From Forficula auricularia (Eukaryota; Arthropoda; Insecta; Dermaptera; Forficulidae): 64,000 bases of DNA. The position numbers and the translations under genes were made by a program. The notes under the pieces were generated by a model. It searched no databases. It was not told the DNA's origin and saw nothing but the letters and a program-made list of their open reading frames with translations. Position 1 is the first letter of the stretch, and each line of letters opens with the position of its first letter. Positions 46,303-57,078 of the stretch are shown piece after piece. The stretch lies in assembly GCA_024734495.1 (NCBI GenBank), contig JALMQS010000089.1, positions 2,491,445 through 2,555,444 on the forward strand, read 5' to 3'.

Positions 46303-46388
46303 TCTTCTTCTTCTTTTCACGATGGAGGGGCCAACCCAGGCCTTTAGGGGATTCACCTTTTTGGTGTAACTCCTTCTTTCATTTTTTC
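46303..46388 (+). mobile_element. LINE 3' end, heavily 5' truncated
   Basis: It matches the 3' untranslated end of the LINEs at 20255 and 58653: TTCACGATGGAGGGGCCAAC, CCAGGCCTTTAGGGG, TTTGGTGTAACTCCTTC. No coding part remains and the A tail is lost. Confidence 0.75.
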
Positions 46389-47504
46389 GAGAAACTGATT
46401 CTATATACATTATAAACAAGAATTGCTCATCTATCTATACTTATTATACTGTAATTGGTTTGCGTGATGAATCCGACGGGTTTATTTTAATTTTAAAACC
46501 CATTATTATGGTAGTTCATGACAATATGAAATTTAAATTAATATCTCAAAACCCACTACTGAGCCCAGGGGCCGTATTTCCCTGGCCTGTAGGATGCCAC
46601 AGAACCCGAGTTTTGCAGCTGGTTTAATTGTATAAAATAGACGTATATATATTCTATTAAAGATAAAAATCATAAATTGAGATCTTGTAGAAATTCGAAT
46701 CTTATTTTTCGTCATGTTTGTTCATTCATTCAATTAGTTTAAAAATAAGGGAAGTTTTGTTTAGTGGGGTGTTTTTTTGGAATAGGATTTATATGTTTAG
46801 AAAAACTTTGAAAAAAAAAACACTGTGGCGTAATGAGGGTGAAAAAGCATGTCCTTTGATATGATTAGTGTGTACACACACACACATGTGAATTTTTATC
46901 CCGCAATCGGGGATCATTTCCCCTTCAAGGACAAACACAAAAATGCGACCCTTGGGATTAATTAGATAGATATGATTTTTTTTTTTACTCTGGGTGGTTC
47001 TTAGAAAAGCGAACGGACTCGATGGGCCATGGATTGCAAGGTCGGTTGGTTGCAGATGATTTGATACCGACCTACCGCATTTAAGAAAACGCCCACGCCC
47101 TACAACTAAAACCCTTTTTTTCAAGATTTATCTCTGATGAAGACATAATTAATAATTACTTTCTTAGATAAAAATGAATTATTATTTTTTTTTCTTTATT
47201 TTTTCATTTAAAAACTTTTTTTTTTTATTTTTTAAATCAAGAAACTTTCAAGATTTAATAAAAATCGGATAACTTTTTCTCTTCTTTTCTTTTAAGATGG
47301 GAATAAGAAAAAGAAATTAATTTTGATGTTTTTTCTATCGTATAATTATTTTTTTCACGTTTACGCCTTTACAATCTTTAATTGATTAAACTTAGAGGTA
47401 TATTTTTAATCGAAAAAATATATTTTTTCTTGCCGAGAGTATCAGAGAGTTTTTATACGGAGAAATCAATGGGGGTGCCCTCTCCTTGATGCACATAAAT
47501 ATAT
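46389..47504. other. no gene; possible Helitron-like 5' end at 46436
   Basis: TCTATCTATACTTATTATA at 46434 and the following GAC(G)GG...TTTTAATTTTAAA resemble 55273-55370, a TC-type start seen in insect Helitrons; no 3' end was matched. Other parts are AT-rich with T-runs and nothing coding. Confidence 0.35.
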
Positions 47505-48250
47505 ATAGGGTGTTTATAATCCAAGACCTCAGGGCCCACATCAAAATTAGATGAAAAGTTCCAATAAACATAGGTCCAAAAACGCTTCGTTTTCTGTCTG
47601 GCCGCCATTTTATTTTTTTAAGGAAAATGTTTATCTTGAGAACGAATGTAGATATCTTTATGAAATTTGGTACACATATACTTAACTACAATATTTACTA
47701 TTTAAATAAGTACCTACATTTTATCATGAAAATTTTCAAAATGGAGGCCATTTAAAATTTTTAATTGTGAAAAACTTTAATCTTTCATTTTATTAAAATT
47801 AGTATTATTAGATATAAATAATTAAGTAATGGAGAGGGATTCAGCCAATGGGTAGCATCTGCTGAATAAAAACTCCCAATTATAGAAAACGTTTCGGCTT
47901 TAATTAAATAATGCCGAAACGTTTTCTATAATTGGGAATTTTTTATTCAGCAGAGGCTGAATCCCTCTCCATTACTTAATTATATACATATACAGCCATC
48001 AAAATTGTATCAACTTTATTAGATATAATGTTACGCTTTTTATTGTGAACAAAATGACACTTTATTTTTCAAGATTCAATAAAAAATAACAAAAGTTATG
48101 ACAAAATTTGTGTAAGCACCATTACTGGCTTCCCTAAACTGAATTTTGAGAGCGACATCATTTCCTCGTATTTTCCTACAAATTTTGTAATAATTTCGCC
48201 ATTTTTTAACGGATCTTGAAAAATAAATTTAAGTTAATATAAAGCGTGTA
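47505..48250. repeat. repeat with GGGTGTTTATAATCC start, interrupted by a palindrome
   Basis: The sequence has the TATAGGGTGTTT...CGCTTCGTTTTCTGTC...GCCGCCATTTT layout of a dispersed insect repeat. A palindromic insert (47820-47981) lies inside it. Confidence 0.45.
47820..47981. repeat. foldback insert, about 75-bp arms, 13-bp flanking repeats
   Basis: Arms contain AATTAAGTAATGGAGAGGGA and GAAAACGTTTCGGC with complements around 47907. TTATTAGATATAA occurs at 47805-47817 and again at 48016-48028, a possible 13-bp target duplication for an insert slightly longer than the palindrome. A CGAAACGTTTTC box is present but no CTGANGA. Confidence 0.7.
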
Positions 48251-48349
48251 AAAAAATAGAATGTCCCGTTCAAACTTGAATCATTTGCCAATAGATGGCA
48301 GTGGTACCGATTGAATCTTTGAGATTGGCAAATTTTTTAAGCCCGGAAC

Positions 48350-48868
48350 CATAGAGTAATATAGAGTGGAAGGCTACTGAATATCGAAAAGCGCTCTCTA
48401 GCGGCTCGGAGAACATTATTCTTATTCCTTAAGAGCTATTCAAAGATCATAGTCATAGGACATTCAAAGCCTTTGTCATAGTTAAAAGATTCATACAGGC
48501 TTTGTGCTAAACGTTCATCTAGAAAATTTTCGAACGTACAAATTTATAGATTAAAATATTATTAAATATGCCTAGTTCTCGACGTCAATGTTTTGTAAAA
48601 GGTTGCTTTCGCGACACAAAATCAGATAAAGAACATACTTTTTTAAACTACCAAAAAATTCTGAAATGTAAGTACCCTATATAAAAATTAACTATAAATT
48701 TATTTCTTTGATTTTTATATGTTATTCTTTAATAATTTAATTATTGAGCTAAAGAGAGTGGTACCCGCAATTTTATTGTCCACTCCGAACCGCCAGAGAG
48801 CTCTGTAACTCGTATAGGCTAAAATACATCGGCTCCTTATGGAGGCTTCCACTCCATATTACTCTCTG
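48350..48868 (+). mobile_element. P-like DNA transposon, 519 bp, internally deleted
   Basis: The terminal inverted repeats are about 24 bp with 3 mismatches (left CATAGAGTAATATAGAGTGG; complement of right CAGAGAGTAATATGGAGTGG). It is flanked by a perfect 8-bp duplication CCCGGAAC (48342-48349 and 48869-48876). A second, subterminal inverted repeat is CGCTCTCTAGCGGCTCGGAG (48392-48411) against its near complement (48783-48801). P elements have CA-starting terminal repeats, internal inverted repeats, 8-bp duplications and a THAP-domain transposase, and this one carries a THAP-like first exon. hAT is the alternative, but THAP content favours P. Confidence 0.75.
48568..48667 (+). pseudogene. THAP-domain first exon, frameshifted
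   Basis: ATG at 48568 opens MPSSRRQCFVKGCFRDT, the N-terminus of a THAP zinc finger with C-x4-C, the DNA-binding domain of P-element transposases and related host proteins. A one-base loss in the T-run near 48637 shifts the frame; the shifted frame continues with the usual hydrophobic-proline THAP pattern (FKLPK). The exon ends at a consensus 5' splice site GTAAGT at 48668. No later exon is present in the element. Confidence 0.7.
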
Positions 48869-48876
48869 CCCGGAAC

Positions 48877-49327
48877 GAGACGCTCTCCGCCATTTACGAG
48901 ATAATAACGGGGCGGTTAGTTTTTGCACTTATAGACTTCTGGTGACCCACTAATTATGTATAGAATATTTGGTTGAGTTTGGTCCTTGGGCCTAGATTTT
49001 CATTTTTTGACCCTCACCCCTAAATGATTATAAATTATATTATTAAATATTAAATATACTATAAGAGAGGGGCCAGGAGTATGGCAAAGTCATGTGCATG
49101 GCCACATCAGTCTATTTAAATTATTTAAATATTTTTTTTTGTTGCAATATCTACTTTTATACAAGGAGATAATCTGATGAAGATTTATCGAAATTTATTC
49201 AAAGTTTAAAAAAAAAACTTATTATTATTATTTTCAAACTTGAACTTTAATTAAATATTTTTTTGTATCCGAATCAATTTTTTTTATTTTATATTTTTAA
49301 AAGTAATTCAATTTAAGTTTGATACTT

Positions 49328-49381
<54 letters not shown>

Positions 49382-49779
49382 TATTTATCTTTCCTTTTCT
49401 CATTTAAAATGTATTGAAATTCAATTCGAATATTATTTGATTGATTTCCGAAAATAAAAAATAAAAAAAATCAGAAAAAAACGATAATAGAAAAAATTAT
49501 ATATAAATTGAAAAAAAAACAACATTTTTTGCATATTGTACACGTACATATAGCTATTATTATTGAAATATAAAAAATAAATTCAATTTCAATAGAATAT
49601 TGGATAGTAGTATATCGAAATTATTACTATTATTATTTTTATTTTTTATTTCAAATCTAGAATCCTAGCACAAGCAAATTAGACCGAAAATAGGCTGCGC
49701 TGGCCAATAAATATGCACAAGCTGGAAATAAATTTAATTGACGTTAGGCATCCCAATTAAGAGTTATATGAGTTTTCGA
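48877..49779. other. no gene; D1 fragment and (GTT)n
   Basis: Part 48905-49020 is a D1 unit and 49060-49105 an inverted GGCCATGCACATGAC piece. A (GTT)n microsatellite runs 49328-49380. The rest is AT-rich. Confidence 0.5.
49328..49380 (+). repeat. (GTT)n microsatellite, about 17 units
   Basis: Uninterrupted TTG units following TACTTT. Confidence 0.97.
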
Positions 49780-51120
49780 CGGTTTCTGGCTGGTGCTAAA
49801 TTTTTTAGTGCCTAAATGCCCCGAAAATTTTGTACTTTTTTAAGATTTTCGCTTATAACTCGAAAAAGATGTGACCTACTGACCATTTTACTCTTATAAA
49901 AATGAAGGAGCATAAAATTTCCCGTCGAAAAACGTACATAAATGTTAAAATTGATTTAGCCGTTTAGCCACAATCGATCGTCAAAGATAGGCAATTTTTA
50001 CCAATTTGGCTGTAAAGTGAATTATGCTCATTAGGTGGCACTCTTCAAGTTTTAGCGATGCTGACGCCCATAATACTTGCCAATTGGCCAAAAAATGAGT
50101 TGGCAAACTTTCATCTTAATTGGACAATGGTAATCCGTGCCGCAATTAGGTTGAAGTTTTTGAAAAACTGCAAAAAATTGATGTTTTTCATTCTTAAATT
50201 AAGAGGAAACTTTGCTAATCTCATTTTTTAACCAATTGGCAACTATTATGGGGGTCAGCACCAAAATTCGAAGACTGGTTTCTTGTGACCTTCTAATAAG
50301 CATAATTCACCCACATTATTTATGAATGAGTTAAAATGAAAGTGTACGTTGTTTATAATTTAATTTTCTATATTTTACCTCTTTAAAATTCGAATGTCTA
50401 AAAAACTTTTCTTATCAAGCATCTTAAAAGAATCTAACTTTCAAATTTCTAGCCTCTTCTAGAGAAATCGGGATGAATCTATTTTCTGTCATGGAAAATG
50501 CTGGATATCTATAAATCTAAAAATTTTAACAAAAAAGTGGTCCAAGTAAACGTTTAAGTCAACAAAATTTCCTAGAAAATGTGATACGAATCAAATTTCT
50601 AGAATGAGTGGTTTTTATTTTATGAAGGAAAAACTGCGAATTTTTTCAAAACTTGACCCTCATGTTAATATTATCCCATTAGAATGAAACTTTATTTAAA
50701 TTGTAGAAAATTTAATCTAGTTTAAAAATGTATAGAGTTGTCTTTGTTGAATAAGTGCTCCTTTATGGTCAAAATGGGTAAAAATCGAAAAAAGTACGAG
50801 TTTTAGGGATGATCCCGGGGGCTTTTTTTGACAGACGCTAGTACCAGTTCTACTGAACCCAAATAGATGAAATTGTTATCATTTTACGCATACTTTAAAG
50901 AGCTTTAATTTATCTAATAAATATCTTTTTGATTTGATAAGCCGTTTTAGAGTTATTCAAGAAAAACTGAAAAAAAAACTCCGAAATTTGAGGCGCGTAG
51001 AAAAATTTCCACAAGATAGATTTGGGAGAAAACTTAGGGTATTAATATTGGAGTACCAATAAAAGTATTCCAGGAATAAAATCTTTACCGGAAATTATTT
51101 CCTGTTTATGGCATTTTTTC
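49780..51120. repeat. dispersed repeat family D2, second copy
   Basis: 50480-51120 matches 39690-40475 block by block, including AAAATGTATAGAGT(G/T)GTCTT and GATCCCGGGGGCT. 49790-50290 (GCCAATTGGC(A)A blocks, TTGAAAAACTGCAA) is a related or partner segment. No coding. Confidence 0.6.
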
Positions 51121-52127
51121 ACGTAATTTGCTTGGACTATTGTGTAACAGAAATAAAATTACATATAGTATTACGTATTCTAGAGGGAGCAGGGCAAGTT
51201 AATATTACATCATATTTTTATTTAGATACATTCTGAAATAAAATTGTCTTATACTTTGTACATAATCATAAAGTATAACTATTTATACGTTTAAAGGACA
51301 AATGGTAAAGTTTAATTTAAGACTCTCTTCCCCTCACATATGTCTAATTCACCCTCCGCTATTTCCTATATTACCATATATATATTGTCAGTTTTGAATT
51401 TCCCCCTACATAATTTGATTTGTTCTCTAAATATATATGGAAATCAGTTTCAAATTATTTAACTTTGTGAATTCGTTTATCATGTTTTGATTATTTCATG
51501 CAAGGTATATGCAGTATATACATGTACGTAGTTTGAACGAGCTCTCTTTTTAGTTCTCTAAAAAAGTTAAAAAAAAAACACAAAAAACAAAAAACAACGA
51601 CAACATTCAAATTTGGTTTGTATCTGTGCATCTGTTCTGCCCTGTATATATTACTTTATTAAAGAATAAATCATATATGAAAAGTTTCCAATATACAATC
51701 ACGAAATATTGAAAAATAACAAAAGAATCAAATCAATATCAATATGGAATAAAAACAGCAATAAAATACATAATTATATATAGGTATATATTATGTAATA
51801 TGTAGAGATATAATTGAAGGTCAATTAAATCGTAACATACGTCAGAATATTAATTTAGGACAGTCTCACTATTACAAAATCATTTCTCATATTTCATATC
51901 ATATTCCACAAATGAACTTTTATTTATTTATTAATAAAATTATATATTTAATATTAATAATATAATCCTGTGGCTTGGGCTCGAATATAATATTATAATC
52001 ATTTTATTTATATTTTCGTTGAAATATTATATAATCGTATATTTAAATATATTAAATTTGTATAATGGAAATGATATATAATTAGAATAAGATTGTAGCT
52101 GAAAGAAAATCCGAAACTCTGAAAGTT
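51121..52127. other. no gene seen
   Basis: Very AT-rich, with TATATA runs and no ORF or repeat partner recognised. Confidence 0.45.
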
Positions 52128-53274
52128 TCTCATGGCGAGAGGCTTGCGACCCAGCCTCTCGGTAAAATAGACCAAAAGAATTATAAATAAGATCTTATTT
52201 TTATTTATTTATTATTTATTATTTTTTATTTTATCAATTTCATCTATCTGGAGGTTCATAGTAACATTTTAATATAAAAAAATAATATTTTGATTAAGAA
52301 TTTTGTAGGTTAAAAGCAATTTTATGAAAAGATTCAATTTCTTCTCCCGGGGAGCGAATCAACTAGAAATGGCAAAAAGTTTTATTTTTTTCTTATTAGA
52401 TATTTATTAAAATCTATTGAAATTTTATATCTGTGTGTTATTTTCTTTTATCTTCTATATCAAATCATTTTTATTTGGATATTTGTATTTTAAATGGGGT
52501 TTTAACAAAAACGCTAATTGAAATAATAACTCCATTGAAATAATTTTTAAAAATATAAAATTAATTAGATATTATAAAACAATCAATTATTAATCATTTC
52601 ATTCAATTTTGAACGAAATCAATTAAGTACTATTTGAGAAAATCGTCAAAAACCTCGAAAACCGTCTATGAAATGCCGTTTTAAAATTCACCTCCATGTC
52701 ACAAGTCAATGTTAGATTTCATATGACTTTTTAAACTTTTTTCGTCCTTTCAAAAAACATCGTTTTTTAGACGGTTCAGATAGCTTTTGACCATTTTCTC
52801 AAAAAGTACTGCATCAATTTCGTTCAAAATTGAATTAAATTATTAATAATTAAATGTTATATAATATCTATTAATTTGAAATTAAAAAAAAAATTTCAAT
52901 GGAGTTATTAGCATTTTTTAAAATTGGACTTCAAATAAACTACCCTTTAAAATAGAAATTTCCTAATAATAATTATTTGAAATAAAATATAAATTAAAAT
53001 AACACGAAGATATGAAATTTCAATAGATTTAATTGTAAATGTAATGAGAAAAAAAATAAAACTTTTAGGCATTTCTAGTTTATCGCTCCCGGAGAGAAGA
53101 AATTGAATCTTTTCTTTTAAACTACAAAATTAATCTTAATCAAAAAGCTATTTTCTTATATTAAAAAGGCACTATGAACCTCCAGGTAGATGAAATTAAT
53201 AAAATCATATCACTTCCTTTTTGATTTGTAATTGTTTTGATCTGTTATATCGAGAGGATCTCTCGCCATCAGAG
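52128..53274. mobile_element. 1.15-kb foldback element
   Basis: Long inverted arms run from TCTCATGGCGAGAGG at the left and CTCTCGCCATCAGAGA at the right to a centre near 52710. They include ATCTATCTGGAGGTTCATAG / CTATGAACCTCCAGGTAGAT and TCCCGGGGAGCGA / TCGCTCCCGGAGAGA. Arm divergence is moderate, higher than in the 37791 element. No target duplication was settled. No coding. Confidence 0.8.
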
Positions 53275-53519
53275 ACATTATTTGTAACTTTTAACTTGTA
53301 AACTATTGATTTTAGACATTTCACTTAAATTCACTTTTCTGTTGGAAATTTATTGTACTTTATAAAGGTCCCTATATAAATTAGTGAACTTCAAAGGGTT
53401 AGGCAGTAATGGCAGTAATGGTGAAATGTATATGGAAAGTTAGATACTTAAATATACTGACGAAACAATTTAATCCGAAATACATAAGTAATGGCTCGTA
53501 ATAATTGAGTTTCGATTTT
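53275..53519. other. no gene seen
   Basis: AT-rich spacer between two elements. Confidence 0.4.
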
Positions 53520-53529
53520 TTTAGGCCCC

Positions 53530-53880
53530 TGGCGGGGTTTGAAAAGAAAGGAGGAATGGAATCCAATAAATTACACCTTATTTGAATATGTGTTAATTTT
53601 TTCCTAAGGGTGAACCGCGATCTAATATGCTGTACACCTACTTCCACTTGTAGGTACTTCCAAATATTTCCAAGTAATTCCAAATATTTCCACGTCCTTC
53701 CAAATATTTCCAAGTAATTCCAAATATTTCCAAGTAATTCCAAATATTTCCAAGCACTTTCAAATATCCCCAAATACTTCCAAAAAGGTGTACACCTACT
53801 TGCAATCGCGGGTCACCCCTCGATTTTTTCTTTCCTCACTAACCCTGGGCTCCCTTCCATTACTTTCATTACTTTCAATT
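53530..53880 (+). repeat. half copy of foldback family FB1, split by a small hAT element
   Basis: GGGGTTTGAAAAGAAAGGAGG, TAAATTACACCTTATTTGAA and TGTGTTAATTTTTTC are followed, after the insert, by TTTCTTTCCTCACTA and GCTCCCTTCCATTAC, which together are the right arm of FB1. The left arm is missing. Confidence 0.75.
53604..53822. mobile_element. small hAT element, 219 bp, family M, with internal iterons
   Basis: The ends are CTAAGGGTGAACCGCGAT and, complemented, CGAGGGGTGACCCGCGAT. It is flanked by a perfect 8-bp duplication ATTTTTTC (53596-53603 and 53823-53830), inside an FB1 arm. The middle consists of about seven repeats of TTCCAAATATTTCCAAGTAA type. The 9261 copy lacks these and the 18998 copy has one or two, so the array has expanded here. 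The minus-strand frame with repeated LGNIWKYLE is only the iterons read as protein. Confidence 0.88.
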
Positions 53881-53932
53881 GATAAATAATATTCTCAAAT
53901 TCGAATTTATTTGATGAAATATGAAACCTTCT

Positions 53933-53933
<1 letters not shown>

Positions 53934-53978
<45 letters not shown>
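53934..53978. repeat. (AT)n microsatellite
   Basis: About 20 AT units after ATACAT. Confidence 0.95.
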
Positions 53979-54778
53979 TTTTTTTGCGGGGGTGCACAAT
54001 ATGATACCAGTTAGTTTATAGGGTATATAGTATATGTCTATACCTATATATTTGGTTTTTGTTTAAACAAATGAATAATTAAACGCAGGCATTGTGAGTG
54101 TAGCGAGTTCTTTTGTCTGCTGCTACACCGCAGCAGCAGCAGCAGCAACTCTCTCTCTCTCTCTCGCATTGAATAGACAAGGGAATAATTGAATTCCCTC
54201 TACAACCGATGCCTTCTCTTCTCCCGTTAGAGAGAGAGAGAAAGTAACACTAAATTAAAATGGTGTGGGGTGTGGAGGGGGTTGCCCCCACTACCCCACC
54301 CTTCCTCCCTGTCGTCGTAGTCAGCCGGACATGAATGCACTACGCTCTCTTATCTTCTAATTCAATCGTGTGGAGCCAAATGAGATGGTGACCCTAGAGT
54401 CACCCTTGCAAGATTAATCCACCCCCCCCCTTCACCCCCTACCTCCTCACCTCAAGCTGAAATTAAAATTAACGGCTGCTTGAAACGTTTCTCAGCCTCT
54501 TACATTAAATATAAGAAAATTGATCTTTGATCAGCCTTTGAAGTCGCTAATGGATTTTCAACGAAAAATAACTCTACATACATAATACATAACAAAAATA
54601 AATAGTTAGAAAATCTTTGATTCAAAAGATAATATTTGGAGAGTTGTTGATTTATAAAAGAGCAGGCCGCATTTGGCCCGCGGCGGACTTAATTGCAGCC
54701 CGCGGTCATATATGACGAATTGTGTTTTGTATCGGGTATTTTTAGGTAGTTCTTTCACAAATGCAAAAATTCAAGAAG
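53979..54778. other. no gene; GC-richer unique stretch with (CAG)n, CT and GA runs
   Basis: 54100-54480 has (CAG)n near 54128, CTCTCT, GAGAGA and C-runs, and no repeat partner, so it may be single-copy host sequence. At 54664 CAGGCCGCATTTGGCCCGCG resembles the end of a hAT-type element; no partner was found. Confidence 0.35.
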
Positions 54779-55262
54779 TCTTTGAAACTTGGAATATAAA
54801 TCATTAAAAGCATAATACACATACTGTTAAAATTTGAAGACGATTTACCACACCAAACATGAAATAATTGCAATTAAAAATAACATTTTTTACATAGGGT
54901 AGATTGGGAAAGGGTGGGGATATGATCATTAGTTTATTTTTTTTCATTGAAGAACTTTCACCATCTTGATGAAAAACTAATATTTTTTAGAATAATATCT
55001 ATAATCGGAGTAACTTAAAAAAAAATTGAAATTATGTACCACGTAGTTTTGATAAAAAACAAAAAAAACATATTTTTAGTGGAGGGATAAGCACAATGGC
55101 TTGGAAACGATGCGGCTAGTATGTGTACATATAGAGATTTCTTAGTGTGAGTGGTACAGTTACGTTAAAAAAACATAACATTAAATTTTAGTTCGCTTCA
55201 TATTTATAGAGTGGTTACGAGGCTAAAACTTTTGGTGTGGATTGTCGCGAAAGAACTACCTT
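54779..55262 (+). repeat. dispersed repeat family D4, second copy
   Basis: Direct repeat of 44325-44795 with the same order of blocks and the same GAGTGGTTACGAGGCTAAAA end. Confidence 0.65.
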
Positions 55263-55421
55263 AAAATCTATCTATCTATCTATACTTATTATAATCGGGT
55301 CGCTCGACGGAGCCGATGTGATTATTTTAATTTTAAATCTCACTAATATAGTTCATGACAATTAAAATTTATTAATCCGGTGATGATAGCTGAGATCTGA
55401 CCAAAAACATAAATGTGATAA
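55263..55421 (+). mobile_element. Helitron-like 5' end, remnant
   Basis: TCTATCTATCTATACTTATT followed by ATTTTAATTTTAAATCTCAC parallels 46434-46520. No 3' end was found. Confidence 0.3.
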
Positions 55422-56131
55422 AAAATTTTAAGAAAAAAATAAAACCGACTTCAAAAAAATTAAATGCAACAAATAAAATACACTGAAAGGTATAAAATAA
55501 TTATTATCTTATTTAGTTACAACTAAACGACGAAATATTAACATGAAATTACTTTTTGAAGTCGGTGCCAAACAAACTATACATATAAGCGAGCGTACCC
55601 ACCAAACGTACTAAGTAAGATCCGTCGAGTGCGATACATAAAAGGTATATGTTTGGCACCGACTTAAAAAAGTAATTTCACGTTAATATTTGGTCGTTTA
55701 GCTGTAACTAAATAAGATAATAATTATTTTATACCTTTTAGTGTATTTTATTTGTTGCATTTAATTTTTTGAAGTCGGTTTTATTTTTTCTTAAAAATTA
55801 TTTTTATTTTTCTCTTTTTAGTGATGTTATTAATAGTGATCATATCATCAGAACTTGACCAATAATATGGCACCATCCCTAAGATACCCTCTTTTCAATA
55901 ACAAAAGAATCATCGAAATCGGTTGATAAACAAAGAAGTTAGGCCTGAACTAACCTAACAAAAAAAGTATAATACCAATGAAAAAAAAAACGGGACCAAT
56001 CGGAAGCTAGACTGAACCGAATGCAAAAAAAATCTTCAAAATCGGTTCACAATTGGCAGAGATATGAGGTAACATAGACAAAAAAAAAATTCAGTCGAAT
56101 AGAGAACTTCCTCCTTTTTTGAAGTCGTTTA
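55422..56131. repeat. foldback with ACCGACTTCAAAAA motif and single-copy tail
   Basis: Arms 55422-55585 and 55640-55798 are inverted copies carrying AAACCGACTTCAAAAA and GTCGGTGCCAAAC, around a loop of about 50 bp. The right side continues to CCTCCTTTTTTGAAGTCG at 56110. The ACCGACTTCAAAAA motif is familiar from dispersed insect repeats. Confidence 0.7.
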
Positions 56132-57078
56132 AAAAATGGTACTTTTAGAGCTTAATAATTCAAGAACTATAATACTTTTATTCATGAAATTTGCGATTCT
56201 AGGTGTTCCAGTGGGCCTTATTAGGCATGTAAAATTTCAAAAGTATAGGTCTAATAGTTTTTGAGTTATGGGGGGGTCGAAAGTACCTCGAAATGGTTCG
56301 TGTAAATATACACATGGGCGGTGCGTCGGCCGTTTTTCCGAACTTGGTTGACACACTGCCCTGTATCTAGCTAATAAGGCCTATTGGGTGAAAATGCAAT
56401 AGGAAAATTGCATTGCATTAAGTGGGAATTCCAATTCTGTTCCTTCCACTTCTTTTTTCTGTCTCAATTGTGGTGTCTGTGTGTGTGTGTTATCAACACA
56501 CTCTCTCTAAGCAACCCCACACTGTAGGGGCTTTCAAAAAAAAAAAAAAAAAAAAATGCGATTGAAATTTTAATATGTCGCCGTCTTTTTCCCTTCTGCT
56601 TCTTCTTCTTCTTCTTCTTTACTAAACTTGAAAGAGATTTTTTTTTTTTTTTGTGAATTTCAAGTATTGGATTCACATTCAGATTTAACTCTCTATTCTT
56701 TCTCTCTTTACTTTGAGATCTGACTGGATTCAAACTGATATATTTATACCTACCTACCTACCTATCTCTCTCTTATTGAGAAAGTCTTTTTCTCTTTGGT
56801 ATATTTACAAGTAGGTAAGTATATAGATGTCAAAAGTATTTTCTTTTCAAAAATTATAACGACTACTAGATATAATACCTATTAGGGTAGATATTCAGAA
56901 TTTGAGTTTTTCATTATTCTGCATTGGCATCAATTCATCATTGAGTTCAACCATTCCGTTTTTATAGAAAATACCTCTAATTAATTAAATTTTCTAACTT
57001 TAATATATAATAATATGTTTAATGAACTATTAGTGGATTTTAATATAGCTGATTCACGACAATACTAGCAAAAAGTTA
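56132..57078. other. no gene; simple sequence
   Basis: It contains a GT run (56473-56490), A and T homopolymers and a (CTT)n stretch near 56597; the minus-strand lysine-rich frame here is simple sequence. From about 56960 the AATACCTCTAATTAATTAAA block recurs at 33690 and 61785. Confidence 0.45.

Noticed and set aside
48288..48301. CCAATAGATGGCAG as a CTCF-like insulator site
   Set aside because: One mismatch to the vertebrate-type consensus, no supporting context; binding specificity in this organism is unknown.
53399..53773. 124-codon minus-strand ORF with repeated LGNIWKYLE
   Set aside because: It is the iteron array of the small hAT element read as protein; it begins outside and ends inside unrelated repeats.
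53604..53822. CRISPR-like repeat array
   Set aside because: Units are contiguous and variable without spacers, lie between hAT ends and in a eukaryotic context.
56464..56733. 89-codon lysine-rich minus-strand ORF
   Set aside because: Made of homopolymer, GT and CTT simple sequence; no domain.
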